Positions 25,244 to 33,319 of a stretch of 64,000 bases of DNA are shown in pieces. A program made the position numbers and the translations under genes. The notes below the pieces were generated by a model. The model was given only the letters and a program-made list of their open reading frames with translations. It was not told the DNA's origin and did not search any database. The stretch comes from Clostridium estertheticum (GTDB taxonomy: Bacteria > Bacillota > Clostridia > Clostridiales > Clostridiaceae), in contig NZ_JAAMNH020000001.1 of assembly GCF_011065935.2 (NCBI RefSeq), positions 1,943,001 through 2,007,000 of the forward strand, written 5' to 3'. Position 1 is the first letter of the stretch. Each line of letters starts with the position of its first letter.

Positions 25244-25663
25244 ATGAGGAAGAATGTAAAAACAGGTATTTTATCAGTTTTAATTATTATAACTACATTT
25301 CTAATAATAAGGCGGTCTACCATAATATATTTAGAATTTAAAAATATTAATTTACCTACAAAAGAAAGTAGACAGATTGGAAATATGAGCACTCATAAAT
25401 GGATAACTGTAAAAAAATTATCCCAAAAAAACAATATAAGTGAAGATGATATTTTTAAAGCTCTTGAAATTATTCCACAAAATGGTGATGAGAATTTAAA
25501 CATAGAAGAGTTGGGGAAAAAATATAATAAAACTTCAAAAGAACTGAAGGATAATTTAAAGAAAATCATAGAAAATCATAAAAATATAGAAAGTGATAAA
25601 AATTTAGAAAGTAATAATTTAGAAGGTAATAAATTAAAAGGTAATAATCATGAGCGAATTTAG
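25244..25663 (+). CDS. Small membrane-anchored protein of unknown function
   Basis: The 139-residue product has one N-terminal hydrophobic segment (about residues 8-23). Two short helical units follow (TVKKLSQKNNISEDDIFKAL and IEELGKKYNKTSKELKDNL) that look like diverged repeats. The tail is Asn/Lys-rich with repeated LE/LKGNN text. GAGGGG precedes ATG 25244. Its end overlaps the start of the DedA gene by 14 bases, so both are translated together. No family is recognised. Confidence 0.68.
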   Translation: MRKNVKTGILSVLIIITTFLIIRRSTIIYLEFKNINLPTKESRQIGNMSTHKWITVKKLSQKNNISEDDIFKALEIIPQNGDENLNIEELGKKYNKTSKELKDNLKKIIENHKNIESDKNLESNNLEGNKLKGNNHERI

Positions 25664-26264
25664 TAATTTATTAATAGAATGTTTTAGAAACTATAACATT
25701 TGGTTTTTAAGTTTTATAATTATACTTCAGTGTATAGGAATTCCAACAGGATCATCTTTACTTGTAATGGCTTCTGGGGCTTTTGCTTATGCTGGTGAAT
25801 CTAATGTAGTGATTCTTTTACTAGAAGTTTGGTTTTTTTCATGGCTTGGGGATAATATTGCTTATATTATGTGGAGAGGTATTGGGGATAAAACTTTAAA
25901 CAATCATCCTAAAGTGAAAACTTACTTCCAACCTAAAATATTTAAGGCTAAAGATTATTTAAAAAAACATGGAAGAATTTCAGTTTTTTTTAGTAGATTT
26001 TTAATATCCTCTACGGGACCTTTTATAAATGCTGCAGCTGGGATTACAGGATATAAATTATGGACTTTTAACTTATTTGTTGCTTTAGGCGAATTGTTTT
26101 GGACTTGTATATACCTAGGACTTGGATATTGGTTCGGAGATTCCTGGGAAACTATAGTTCCCATAGTAACAGGATTTGGACAATTTTTAACTTACATAGC
26201 AATTTTAATTATTGCTCTATATTTTTTTATTAAAGCAATTAAAAACAAAAATCGTAAAAACTAG
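25650..26264 (+). CDS. DedA/VTT-family membrane protein
   Basis: The 204-residue integral membrane protein has the VTT-domain features GIPTGSSLLVMASGAFAYAG, GDNIAYIMWRGIG and the re-entrant-loop motif FFSRFLISSTGPFINAAAG. DedA proteins recycle undecaprenyl phosphate or translocate phospholipids, and some affect proton homeostasis. About five to six hydrophobic spans are visible and the length is normal. It overlaps the preceding small membrane protein gene and ends inside the arm of a terminator. Confidence 0.88.
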   Translation: MSEFSNLLIECFRNYNIWFLSFIIILQCIGIPTGSSLLVMASGAFAYAGESNVVILLLEVWFFSWLGDNIAYIMWRGIGDKTLNNHPKVKTYFQPKIFKAKDYLKKHGRISVFFSRFLISSTGPFINAAAGITGYKLWTFNLFVALGELFWTCIYLGLGYWFGDSWETIVPIVTGFGQFLTYIAILIIALYFFIKAIKNKNRKN

Positions 26265-26286
26265 TCATTATATTTCTAGTTTTTAC
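26254..26286 (+). terminator. Rho-independent terminator
   Basis: GTAAAAACTAG (26254-26264) and CTAGTTTTTAC (26276-26286) are perfectly complementary. The left arm includes the stop codon of the DedA gene. Confidence 0.8.
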
Positions 26287-26290
26287 AATT

Positions 26291-26326
26291 AAGTTTATTA
26301 AGTTTATTAAGTTTATTAAGTTTATT
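26291..26326 (+). repeat. Four tandem copies of a 9-base unit
   Basis: AAGTTTATT is repeated four times without change. It lies in the spacer between the DedA gene and the tRNA-Ser promoter region and looks like replication-slippage DNA. Confidence 0.9.
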
Positions 26327-26349
26327 TGACTATAATTTGGTAAAGATAC

Positions 26350-26377
26350 TTTAAATAAAACTAAAATATGTTATAAT
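26350..26377 (+). promoter_or_regulatory. Likely promoter of tRNA-Ser
   Basis: A -10 box TATAAT lies at 26372-26377, 21 bases before the tRNA. TTTAAA at 26350-26355 with a 16-base spacer is a weak -35. Confidence 0.4.
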
Positions 26378-26398
26378 AAAAAAGGTAACTTATTATAT

Positions 26399-26490
26399 GG
26401 AGAGATGTCCGAGTGGCCGAAGGTACCTGCCTCGAAAACAGGCGAACGGGTTATTCCGTTCCGGGGGTTCGAATCCCCCTCTCTCCGCCA
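26399..26490 (+). tRNA. tRNA-Ser (anticodon CGA)
   Basis: GGAGAGA pairs with TCTCTCC, and the gene encodes its CCA end. It has the long variable arm of class II tRNAs (AACGG/CCGTT) and the T loop GGTTCGAATCC. The anticodon loop CTCGAAA gives CGA, reading the UCG codon. The pair closing the anticodon loop is C-A rather than a Watson-Crick pair. Confidence 0.95.
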
Positions 26491-26496
26491 AAATTA

Positions 26497-26528
26497 AGGA
26501 CTCTAGCAAAACTGCTAGAGTCCTTTTG
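26497..26528 (+). terminator. Terminator of tRNA-Ser
   Basis: AAGGACTCTAGCA and TGCTAGAGTCCTT form a perfect 13-bp stem with loop AAAC, followed by TT. The core CTCTAGCA/TGCTAGAG recurs at 30410-30437. Confidence 0.85.
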
Positions 26529-26822
26529 GCATGGCACTTTTGTTGTAAATGGGATTTACAAGCTAGATCGGCAGTTATTACAACAGAATTAAAACCTATA
26601 AAGATAATTTTATGCTTAATAGTCTGCATAGTAGGGTTAGCAGGTTACAATCTATATAATATAATGTAAACTTGTGTTACAACTTTGTTACATCTTATTA
26701 TATTTATTTATGGTAGAATTATATTAGGAATAATATGAAAATATTGCATATATTATTTCAATTGGTTTTTATAGTAGTATAAATATGAAGATTATACAAA
26801 TTAATTTGAGGAAGTGTAATTG
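26529..26822. other. Spacer without a supported gene
   Basis: A frame here reads a hydrophobic tail (LCLIVCIVGLAGYNLYNIM), but it has no start codon with a ribosome site. I treat the stretch as non-coding. It probably holds the promoter of the next gene. Confidence 0.4.
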
Positions 26823-27740
26823 ATGATTGGAAAAAGACTATGTTTAGGAGATACCATAGGGCTTATTTCTCCTGCTAGTCCAGAAAATATTGAAGCAATT
26901 CAAAAAGGTATTTTATTTTTAAAAAATCAAGGCTTCAATATAAAAGAAGGAACCCACTTATATGATAATTGGGGTTATCTTGCTGGCAAGGATAAGGACA
27001 GGGCAGCAGATGTTATGGAGATGTTTAAAGACAAAGAAGTAGATATGATACTCTGCATAAGAGGTGGATATGGCTCAAGTAGAATACTCCCCTATCTAGA
27101 TTTTGATGTAATAAAAAAACACCCAAAGATATTTGCAGGTTTTAGTGACATAACGGTTTTTCTAAATTCCTTTTATGAAAAATGTAAACTTACTACCTTT
27201 CATAGTCCAATGGGTAGTTCTAATCTGGAAGATACCGAAACTTTTAAAAACTTTATGTTCACTTTTATGGAAGGGTATAAACCCTATGTTATTAAAAACC
27301 CATCTGAATTTCCTACTCAGTGTATTGTAAGCGGTATTGCTGAGGGTCATCTCATAGGTGGTAATCTTTCATTAATATGCAATTCTCTTGGAACACCCTA
27401 TGAAATTAATATGAAAGATAAAATACTCTTTATAGAAGAGATTGGTGAGGCGCCTTATAAAGTTGATAGAATGCTGACACAATTGCTATTAGCTAAAAAG
27501 CTTCAACAATGCAAGGGAATTATTTTAGGTCAATTCACTGGGTGTGATTTACCTCACTATGAAAGAAGCCTTACCTTAGAAGAAGTTATTAAGGATCGGT
27601 CATATAGTTTAGATATACCTATGTTTTCGGGGTTTTGCTCAGGTCATGACTATCCCAAACTCACTCTTCCAATTGGCGCAAAGGTGATAATGAACTCAGA
27701 GTCTGGAGTTATTCATGTAATGGAAGCCGTAGTAGGTTAG
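26823..27740 (+). CDS. LD-carboxypeptidase (S66 family)
   Basis: The 305-residue serine peptidase has the nucleophile segment IRGGYGSSRILPYLDF. The Glu/His partners lie in KILFIEEIGEAPYKVDRML and GFCSGHDYPKLTLPIGAKV, matching LdcA/MccF-type enzymes. These cut L,D bonds in muropeptides during wall recycling or inactivate microcin-like conjugates. No signal peptide is present, so it works in the cytoplasm. ATG 26823 directly follows a possible TTG start; GAGGAAG precedes both. Confidence 0.9.
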   Translation: MIGKRLCLGDTIGLISPASPENIEAIQKGILFLKNQGFNIKEGTHLYDNWGYLAGKDKDRAADVMEMFKDKEVDMILCIRGGYGSSRILPYLDFDVIKKHPKIFAGFSDITVFLNSFYEKCKLTTFHSPMGSSNLEDTETFKNFMFTFMEGYKPYVIKNPSEFPTQCIVSGIAEGHLIGGNLSLICNSLGTPYEINMKDKILFIEEIGEAPYKVDRMLTQLLLAKKLQQCKGIILGQFTGCDLPHYERSLTLEEVIKDRSYSLDIPMFSGFCSGHDYPKLTLPIGAKVIMNSESGVIHVMEAVVG

Positions 27741-27856
27741 GCTGAAGGGCTAAGCTAGTTTTAATATAGGATTTGATAATTTTAAAGGCAAGTGTATTGG
27801 AAAGTTTGTAATATTTTTTAGCAATCATTTTAAAGACATTGAAATATATTTAAATA

Positions 27857-27914
27857 ATAGAAGATATTAATATATTTATTTTTTTAAATAAATATATTAA
27901 TATCTTCTATTTTG
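27857..27914. terminator. Long perfect bidirectional terminator
   Basis: A 25-bp perfect stem (27857-27881 with 27886-27910) around four T residues separates two converging genes and ends in TTTT. It is AT-rich except at the base. Confidence 0.85.
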
Positions 27915-27951
27915 GATAACTTTTATAAATAAAATCTTAATATATCTTTCC

Positions 27952-28854
27952 CTATAAATATAATTTAGTTTCAATTCTTCTATCATATTCTGACCAATTA
28001 CCAGGTTCTGTTTTATCCTTTACTTGAGAGATCTTATTCATAGTAGCATCTATTGAATCTGCATAATTAACTATAAATGACTCTTCCATTTTCATGCTTC
28101 TTGGAGAACCAAATTCAAGTTTTCCATGATGCTGAACAATACAGCCCTTTATCCTAGTGACAAAATCCTCTGAATAAAGTGTTGGATTTTCTCTAATAGC
28201 CTTTTCTATCAGTTCTACTCCAATAACAATATGACCTTCCATTTCTCCTCTAAGGGTATATTTAAAAGGACCGTCATAATATAATTCATAAATCTTACCA
28301 ATATCATGGAGTTTTGCTGCAAGCATTGCTGTTTCTGTCCTCCGGCAGTCATATCTTTCACAAAGCATAGAAGTTAAATGCATAACATTTAGGGTATGTT
28401 CTGCAAGCCCACCTATGTAATTATGATGCATAGATACTCCACCTATTCCTCTTTTAAATTTATCTAAGACTATTTCATCCTTAAAGAAATAGTCATTCAA
28501 AGACTTACCTTCTATTGAAGTAATATACTTAGTAGTATAAGATTCAATTTCATCCATGATCTCTTCTATAGGTCTCTTTACTGTTGGGAGATAATCTGAG
28601 AGATCATAATCTGAAATAAACCCATATTTTTTCACATCTAGATTCCAATCTTTAATACCCTCTATCTCTATTACGCTTCCTTCTGTAATATCGCTCTTTC
28701 TACTTGGTATGTTAGCTTTTATATCACCACTTCTATCTGCTAATATGCATATAACCTTAGCAGGGTCTTTAGCTATTATTTTCATTACCATTAATGATGT
28801 TTTTATCTTATTGCCACTTTTTATATCACATAAAAAAATCTTTTTTGCACTCAT
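27952..28854 (-). CDS. YhaM-like 3'-5' exoribonuclease (OB + HD domain)
   Basis: The 300-residue protein has an N-terminal OB-fold nucleic-acid-binding region (ILADRSGDIKANIPSR) and a C-terminal HD domain. Metal-binding residues are in GGLAEHTLNV, AAKLHDIGKIYEL and IVQHHGKLEFGSPRSM. This layout matches YhaM, a 3'-5' exonuclease acting on RNA and single-stranded DNA. I chose ATG 28854 because GGAGGAAA lies just upstream; a longer frame lacks a ribosome site. It is transcribed alone. Confidence 0.88.
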   Translation of the reverse strand: MSAKKIFLCDIKSGNKIKTSLMVMKIIAKDPAKVICILADRSGDIKANIPSRKSDITEGSVIEIEGIKDWNLDVKKYGFISDYDLSDYLPTVKRPIEEIMDEIESYTTKYITSIEGKSLNDYFFKDEIVLDKFKRGIGGVSMHHNYIGGLAEHTLNVMHLTSMLCERYDCRRTETAMLAAKLHDIGKIYELYYDGPFKYTLRGEMEGHIVIGVELIEKAIRENPTLYSEDFVTRIKGCIVQHHGKLEFGSPRSMKMEESFIVNYADSIDATMNKISQVKDKTEPGNWSEYDRRIETKLYL

Positions 28855-29089
28855 ATTTTCCTCCAAATTAATTGTATTTTCTATATTTAGTATGTGTAAA
28901 AAAAACATTTATACTTATTGGTGGATCATGTTTATTTCTATAAGACCAATGCTCATATCCAATATTTGTAGAATACGTTTGTTATAAGATTTGTATTTGT
29001 AGAGAAACCCGATGTTATAAAAATTAGAAAAGTATGGTATGATAATAAATAAAAAACATATGTGCTGACTTTGGAAGGGGCTATCAAAA

Positions 29090-30385
29090 TTGATTATTTT
29101 TATAAATATTATTATTGTATTTTTGCTTGTATTTATGAATGCTTTTTTCGTTGCTACGGAATTTGCCATGGTAAAAGTTAGAAAATCTAGGATAGAAACT
29201 TTAGTAGGTGAGGGAGCTAGGAACGCAAAATATACATCAAAGGTTGTTAAAAATTTAAATTCATACTTATCGGCATGTCAGCTAGGAATAACATTAGCAT
29301 CACTGGGACTCGGATGGGTAGGGGAACCTGCTGTTGCAGATATGCTAACTCCCCTATTTAATTTATTTCATTTGCAACAAAGTGCTGTACATTCAATTTC
29401 ATTTATTTTAGGATTTTCAATTATAACGGGCTTTCATATTGTACTTGGAGAGTTAGTTCCTAAGTCACTTGCAATTATAAGTGCAGAAAAGATAGCTATG
29501 TACACGGCACTGCCGCTTATAATGTTTTATAACGTAACTTATCCAATAATGTGGGCTTTTAACCATAGTACTAGTATAGTTTTAAAGGTTTTTGGTGTGT
29601 CCCTTGTAGATGAGCAGGAAGCAGCACATACTGATGAAGAAATAAAATTATTGGTTGAAGAGAGTTATAATCATGGCTTAATAGATAAGACAGAATTAAC
29701 TTTTATAGACAATATATTTGATTTTTCTGAGAAAACCGTAAAAGAAATAATGATACCGCGTACTGATATGAAATGTATTTTTCTAGAGGATTCTTTTGAG
29801 GAGATTATAGCCTTTGCTCTGGAGAAGCAGCAAACTAGATATCCAGTGTGTAGGGATGACAAGGATAATGTTATCGGTTTTGTGCATATTAAGGATTTAT
29901 ATAAACAGAAAATTGAGGGTAATAATCAAAATATAGAAGACATTATTCGTGAGATTAAATTTGTTCCAGAATCCTTGTCAATAAGTGAATTATTAAAGGT
30001 GTTTAAAAAACAAAAGGTACAAATGGCTATAATTATTGATGAATATGGTGGAACATTTGGACTCGTAACTAATGAGGATATCTTGGAAGAAATTGTTGGG
30101 GAAATTCAAGATGAGTTTGATGAAGAAGCAAGCGAGATTATTAAAACTGAAGATGGTAATTATCTTGTAGATGGAAAAGTTCTCATTGAAGATATCATTG
30201 ACCTTTTAGATAAGGACTTTGAAGTTGAAAACATTGATACCATTGGAGGTTGGATTTATTCACAGTTAAAGTCATATCCACAAGTTAATGATAAAATCAT
30301 ATATGAGGATTATGATTTTATCATATTGGAATGTGATAGTAAAAGAATAAGCAAAGTGCTAATCAAAAAATCATCTGTAGAATAA
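29090..30385 (+). CDS. CNNM/CorC-type membrane protein (DUF21-CBS-CorC_HlyC)
   Basis: The 431-residue protein has an N-terminal DUF21 membrane domain (about residues 1-185: MNAFFVATEFAMVKVRKSR, LGLGWVGEPAVA, GELVPKSLAI). A CBS pair follows (about 200-335: VKEIMIPRTDM, MAIIIDEYGGTFGLVT), then a C-terminal CorC_HlyC domain. Family members move or regulate Mg2+ and other divalent cations and are often called hemolysins without evidence. The start codon is TTG 29090, 9 bases after GGAAGGGG. It appears monocistronic. Confidence 0.9.
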   Translation: MIIFINIIIVFLLVFMNAFFVATEFAMVKVRKSRIETLVGEGARNAKYTSKVVKNLNSYLSACQLGITLASLGLGWVGEPAVADMLTPLFNLFHLQQSAVHSISFILGFSIITGFHIVLGELVPKSLAIISAEKIAMYTALPLIMFYNVTYPIMWAFNHSTSIVLKVFGVSLVDEQEAAHTDEEIKLLVEESYNHGLIDKTELTFIDNIFDFSEKTVKEIMIPRTDMKCIFLEDSFEEIIAFALEKQQTRYPVCRDDKDNVIGFVHIKDLYKQKIEGNNQNIEDIIREIKFVPESLSISELLKVFKKQKVQMAIIIDEYGGTFGLVTNEDILEEIVGEIQDEFDEEASEIIKTEDGNYLVDGKVLIEDIIDLLDKDFEVENIDTIGGWIYSQLKSYPQVNDKIIYEDYDFIILECDSKRISKVLIKKSSVE

Positions 30386-30409
30386 GTGAAACAGCCACAA
30401 TAGTATTGG

Positions 30410-30437
30410 AAGGCTCTAGCAATTTTGCTAGAGCCTT
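30410..30437. other. Perfect 12-bp hairpin after the CNNM-type gene
   Basis: AAGGCTCTAGCA and TGCTAGAGCCTT pair around ATTT. A T run is lacking (AAGTTCG follows), so termination would be weak. Its core matches the tRNA-Ser terminator at 26497. Confidence 0.55.
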
Positions 30438-30603
30438 AAGTTCGTTGTATCTCAACAAATGATATGATAAATGGAATTAAAACCATACTTTTTTTCCCTT
30501 AGGTTTTTTAAGTGTTCTGACAATCCATTTGATTACGTAAAAATTAAATTATTTATTTTTAATTTTTCTATTGTTTTTATTTTTAATTGTGATAATATAT
30601 TGT

Positions 30604-30625
30604 TATATCGTAATATTACGATATA
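30604..30625. promoter_or_regulatory. 22-bp perfect palindrome, candidate ArsR-type operator
   Basis: TATATCGTAAT is followed by its exact reverse complement. The site lies 60 bases before a rhodanese gene and 420 bases before an ArsR-family regulator gene. Size and symmetry fit an ArsR/SmtB-class operator. Control of the cassette by the regulator is inferred. Confidence 0.6.
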
Positions 30626-30684
30626 TAGATGAAAATAAAATGTTTTAAAATTATAAATTTAATTTGAAAAGGAGAGTATAAATT

Positions 30685-31008
30685 ATGTTTAATTCAAAGA
30701 TTAAAAATGTTACTGCAGAAGAGGCTCATAAGCTTTTAAGTGAAAATAGTGAATTTGTTATTTTAGATGTAAGAACTAGAGAGGAATACGATGGTGGTCA
30801 TATTCCAGGAGCAAAGCTTGTTCCAGTACAGATTCTTCCTATGAAACTTGCTGAACTTGATAAATACAAAGATAAGCCAGTACTTGTTTATTGTGCATCC
30901 GGTGGAAGAAGCCCAAGAGCGGTGGATACTTTGGCGAATAGTTCTTTTAAAAATATTTACCATCTCAGTAGAGGAATAAGCTCTTGGAGATACAGTCTAA
31001 CTAGATAA
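30685..31008 (+). CDS. Single-domain rhodanese sulfurtransferase
   Basis: The 107-residue protein has the rhodanese motifs VILDVRTREEYDGGHIPGA and the active-site loop VYCASGGRS with catalytic C70, which carries a persulfide. It is cytoplasmic and of normal single-domain length. A GAAAAGGAGAG ribosome site precedes it. Downstream on the same strand are an ArsR regulator and a CoA-disulfide reductase with its own rhodanese domain, indicating a persulfide or polysulfide-handling unit. Confidence 0.9.
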   Translation: MFNSKIKNVTAEEAHKLLSENSEFVILDVRTREEYDGGHIPGAKLVPVQILPMKLAELDKYKDKPVLVYCASGGRSPRAVDTLANSSFKNIYHLSRGISSWRYSLTR

Positions 31009-31042
31009 TGATTAAAAAAATTTTAGAAGGGGGCGAGGAACT

Positions 31043-31327
31043 ATGGATACAGATTATATGCAATACAATCACATTGCAGAAATTCTTAAAGTTTTAGCAC
31101 ATCCAATTAGGATATGTATAGTAAAAAATCTATTAGAGAATGGGGAATGTAATGTCGGTTATATGCATACTTGTCTAGAAGTTCCTCAATCTACCGTATC
31201 GCAGCACCTACAGAAATTAAGAGTAGCTGGAATAATTGAGGGCAGTCGACATGGACTTGAAATTAAATATAAAATTAAAGATCAGAGAATGGGAAAATTA
31301 ATTAATTCAATTTTTAGTATACAATAA
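31043..31327 (+). CDS. ArsR-family transcriptional regulator
   Basis: The 94-residue protein has a winged helix of the ArsR/SmtB family (ILKVLAHPIRICIVKNL, then VPQSTVSQHLQKLRVAGII). Its three Cys are C25, C36 and C44. The family's metal site ELxVCVC is not present. GECNV places C36 where persulfide sensors such as SqrR/BigR carry a reactive Cys, but a C-terminal partner Cys is missing. Between a rhodanese and a CoA-disulfide reductase it probably senses persulfide or thiol stress. Confidence 0.87.
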   Translation: MDTDYMQYNHIAEILKVLAHPIRICIVKNLLENGECNVGYMHTCLEVPQSTVSQHLQKLRVAGIIEGSRHGLEIKYKIKDQRMGKLINSIFSIQ

Positions 31328-31351
31328 TAGTGAATATGAGGAGTGATTTTA

Positions 31352-33043
31352 ATGAATAAAAAAGTGATTATAGTAGGTGGAGTAGCTGGTGGAGCTTCAA
31401 CCGCAGCAAGGCTTAGACGACTAGATGAAACAGCAGAAATAATTATGTTTGAAAGAGATGAATATATTTCATTTGCCAATTGTGGACTGCCTTATTATAT
31501 TGGTGAAGTAATAAAAGATAGAGATAAACTTTTAGTACAAACACCTGAGAGTATGAAGGCAAGATTTAATATAGATGTTAGAAATAACAGTGATGTAGTA
31601 GGAATTGACACTGCCAAAAAAACTGTAACAGTTAATAGTAAGGTTCGTGGTACTTATGAGGAGAGCTATGATTATTTAGTTTTATCACCAGGAGCAAAAG
31701 CAATCAAACCCAATATAGAGGGTATTAACAGTAAAAGAATATTTACACTAAGAAATATACCAGATACAGATAATATAAAAGCATATGTGGATAAAAAGGG
31801 TATTAATACTGCTATAGTTATTGGCGGAGGCTATGTCGGTGTGGAAATGGCTGAAAACTTAAAAGAAAGAGGACTTGATGTTACTATTGTAGAAGCAGCT
31901 CCTCATATAATGGCTCCTTTTGATACAGATATGGTTTTAACCGTTGAAAAGGAAATTATAGATAATGGTGTGGAAATAATTTTAAATGATGGAGTAAAAG
32001 CTTTTAAAGATAATGAAGACAGTGTGGAAATAATTTTAAATAGTGGTACAAGATTAAGTGCAGATATGGTTATTTTGGCAATAGGAGTTCTTCCAGATAC
32101 TGGATTTTTGAAAAATAGTGGAATAGAATTTGGACCTAGAGGACATATAATAGTAAATGATAAAATGGAAACAGCTGTTTCTGGAGTATTTGCAGTAGGT
32201 GATGCAATAGAAATAGTTGATTTTGTAAACAAGCAAACTTCCGCAATACCACTAGCCGGCCCTGCAAATAAACAAGGTAGAATAGCAGCTGATAATATAG
32301 CTGGACTCGCTACTACTTACAAGGGAACTCAAGGGACTTCAATTATTAAGGTATTTGGCTTAACAGCTGCAAGTACAGGTAATAATGAAAGAACACTAAC
32401 ACGCCTTAACATTCCTCATAAAGTTATATTTGTTCATCCTGTAAGCCATGCATCTTACTACCCCGGCGCTCTTTCTATGACTTTAAAGCTTATTTTTAAC
32501 GATGAAGGGAAAATACTAGGAGCTCAAGGTGTGGGTTATGATGGAGTAGACAAGAGAATAGATGTACTTGCTACAGTTATAAGGCTAGGAGGAACAGTAA
32601 CTGATTTAACGCAGCTAGAACTTTCCTATGCACCACCCTTCTCATCTGCTAAGGATCCAATAAATATGGCAGGTTTTGTGGCTGAAAATGTAATAGCTGG
32701 AAGAATGGACGTATTAACCACAGATGAATTTATGGCTTATGATAAAGCAAATACCATAATACTTGATGTTCGTACTGATATGGAATTTAGTAATGGACAT
32801 ATAGAAGGTGCTATAAATATTCCTGTAGATGATCTAAGAGAAAGAATTGGTGAGCTTGATAAAAACAAGGAAATTCTTGAATATTGTCAGGTAGGACTTC
32901 GAGGATACGTAGCAGCCAGAATTTTGCAGCAAAAGGGATTTAAGGTTAAAAACTTAACAGGAGGATATAAATCAGTGTCAATTTCAAATTTCAACTCAAA
33001 TAAAGTTGAAAAAAATGAAACATCAAAAAGACAAAAATTTTAG
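31352..33043 (+). CDS. CoA-disulfide reductase with C-terminal rhodanese domain
   Basis: The 563-residue flavoenzyme has an FAD site (VIIVGGVAGGASTAARLRR), the single catalytic C44 of CoA-disulfide reductases (SFANCGLPYY) and an NAD(P)H site (AIVIGGGYVGVEMAENL). The last ~100 residues are a rhodanese domain with an active-site Cys in LEYCQVGLRGY. Such fusions (CoADR-RHD) reduce CoA-persulfide or polysulfide. ATG 31352 follows GAGGAGTG; a GTG at 31343 overlaps it. The gene ends at a remnant of another flavoprotein. Confidence 0.9.
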   Translation: MNKKVIIVGGVAGGASTAARLRRLDETAEIIMFERDEYISFANCGLPYYIGEVIKDRDKLLVQTPESMKARFNIDVRNNSDVVGIDTAKKTVTVNSKVRGTYEESYDYLVLSPGAKAIKPNIEGINSKRIFTLRNIPDTDNIKAYVDKKGINTAIVIGGGYVGVEMAENLKERGLDVTIVEAAPHIMAPFDTDMVLTVEKEIIDNGVEIILNDGVKAFKDNEDSVEIILNSGTRLSADMVILAIGVLPDTGFLKNSGIEFGPRGHIIVNDKMETAVSGVFAVGDAIEIVDFVNKQTSAIPLAGPANKQGRIAADNIAGLATTYKGTQGTSIIKVFGLTAASTGNNERTLTRLNIPHKVIFVHPVSHASYYPGALSMTLKLIFNDEGKILGAQGVGYDGVDKRIDVLATVIRLGGTVTDLTQLELSYAPPFSSAKDPINMAGFVAENVIAGRMDVLTTDEFMAYDKANTIILDVRTDMEFSNGHIEGAINIPVDDLRERIGELDKNKEILEYCQVGLRGYVAARILQQKGFKVKNLTGGYKSVSISNFNSNKVEKNETSKRQKF

Positions 33044-33172
33044 ATCCTGATACTCAAGTTATAAAGGACCAAGTGGATTACTGGAGCTAAAACAGTGGTT
33101 GAAGCAGTAAGACTTTCTAAGAATGTGGCGGATGCCATTGATGAATATGTATTGAACAATATGGATAAATAG
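33044..33172 (+). pseudogene. 3' remnant of a GltD/PreT-like FAD oxidoreductase
   Basis: Directly after the preceding stop, one frame reads DPDTQVIKDQVD. After a one-base shift the text continues TGAKTVVEAVRLSKNVADAI and ends DEYVLNNMDK. This matches the usual C-terminal end of GltD/PreT-type NADPH oxidoreductases. The rest of that gene is absent, so this is a leftover of a deletion or replacement. Confidence 0.6.
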
Positions 33173-33188
33173 AATTGTACACCTAGGA

Positions 33189-33232
33189 TATTAAAAAATG
33201 GGAAACTCCATATTGAGCTTCCCATTTTTTAA
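33189..33232 (+). terminator. Rho-independent terminator
   Basis: ATTAAAAAATGGGAAACT pairs with AGCTTCCCATTTTTTAAT with one G-T pair. It ends the rhodanese/ArsR/CoADR unit. Confidence 0.88.
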
Positions 33233-33319
33233 TATAATTATTTACAAAAAACTTATTGCCAAAATGGTTAAAAGTATTTATACTATACTTAAGAATATAA
33301 TTGTGGAAGTGGGGTGTAT

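Noticed and set aside
26397..26669. Open frames on both strands running through the tRNA-Ser gene
   Set aside because: They are read through a clear tRNA and its terminator; no ribosome site or start supports them.
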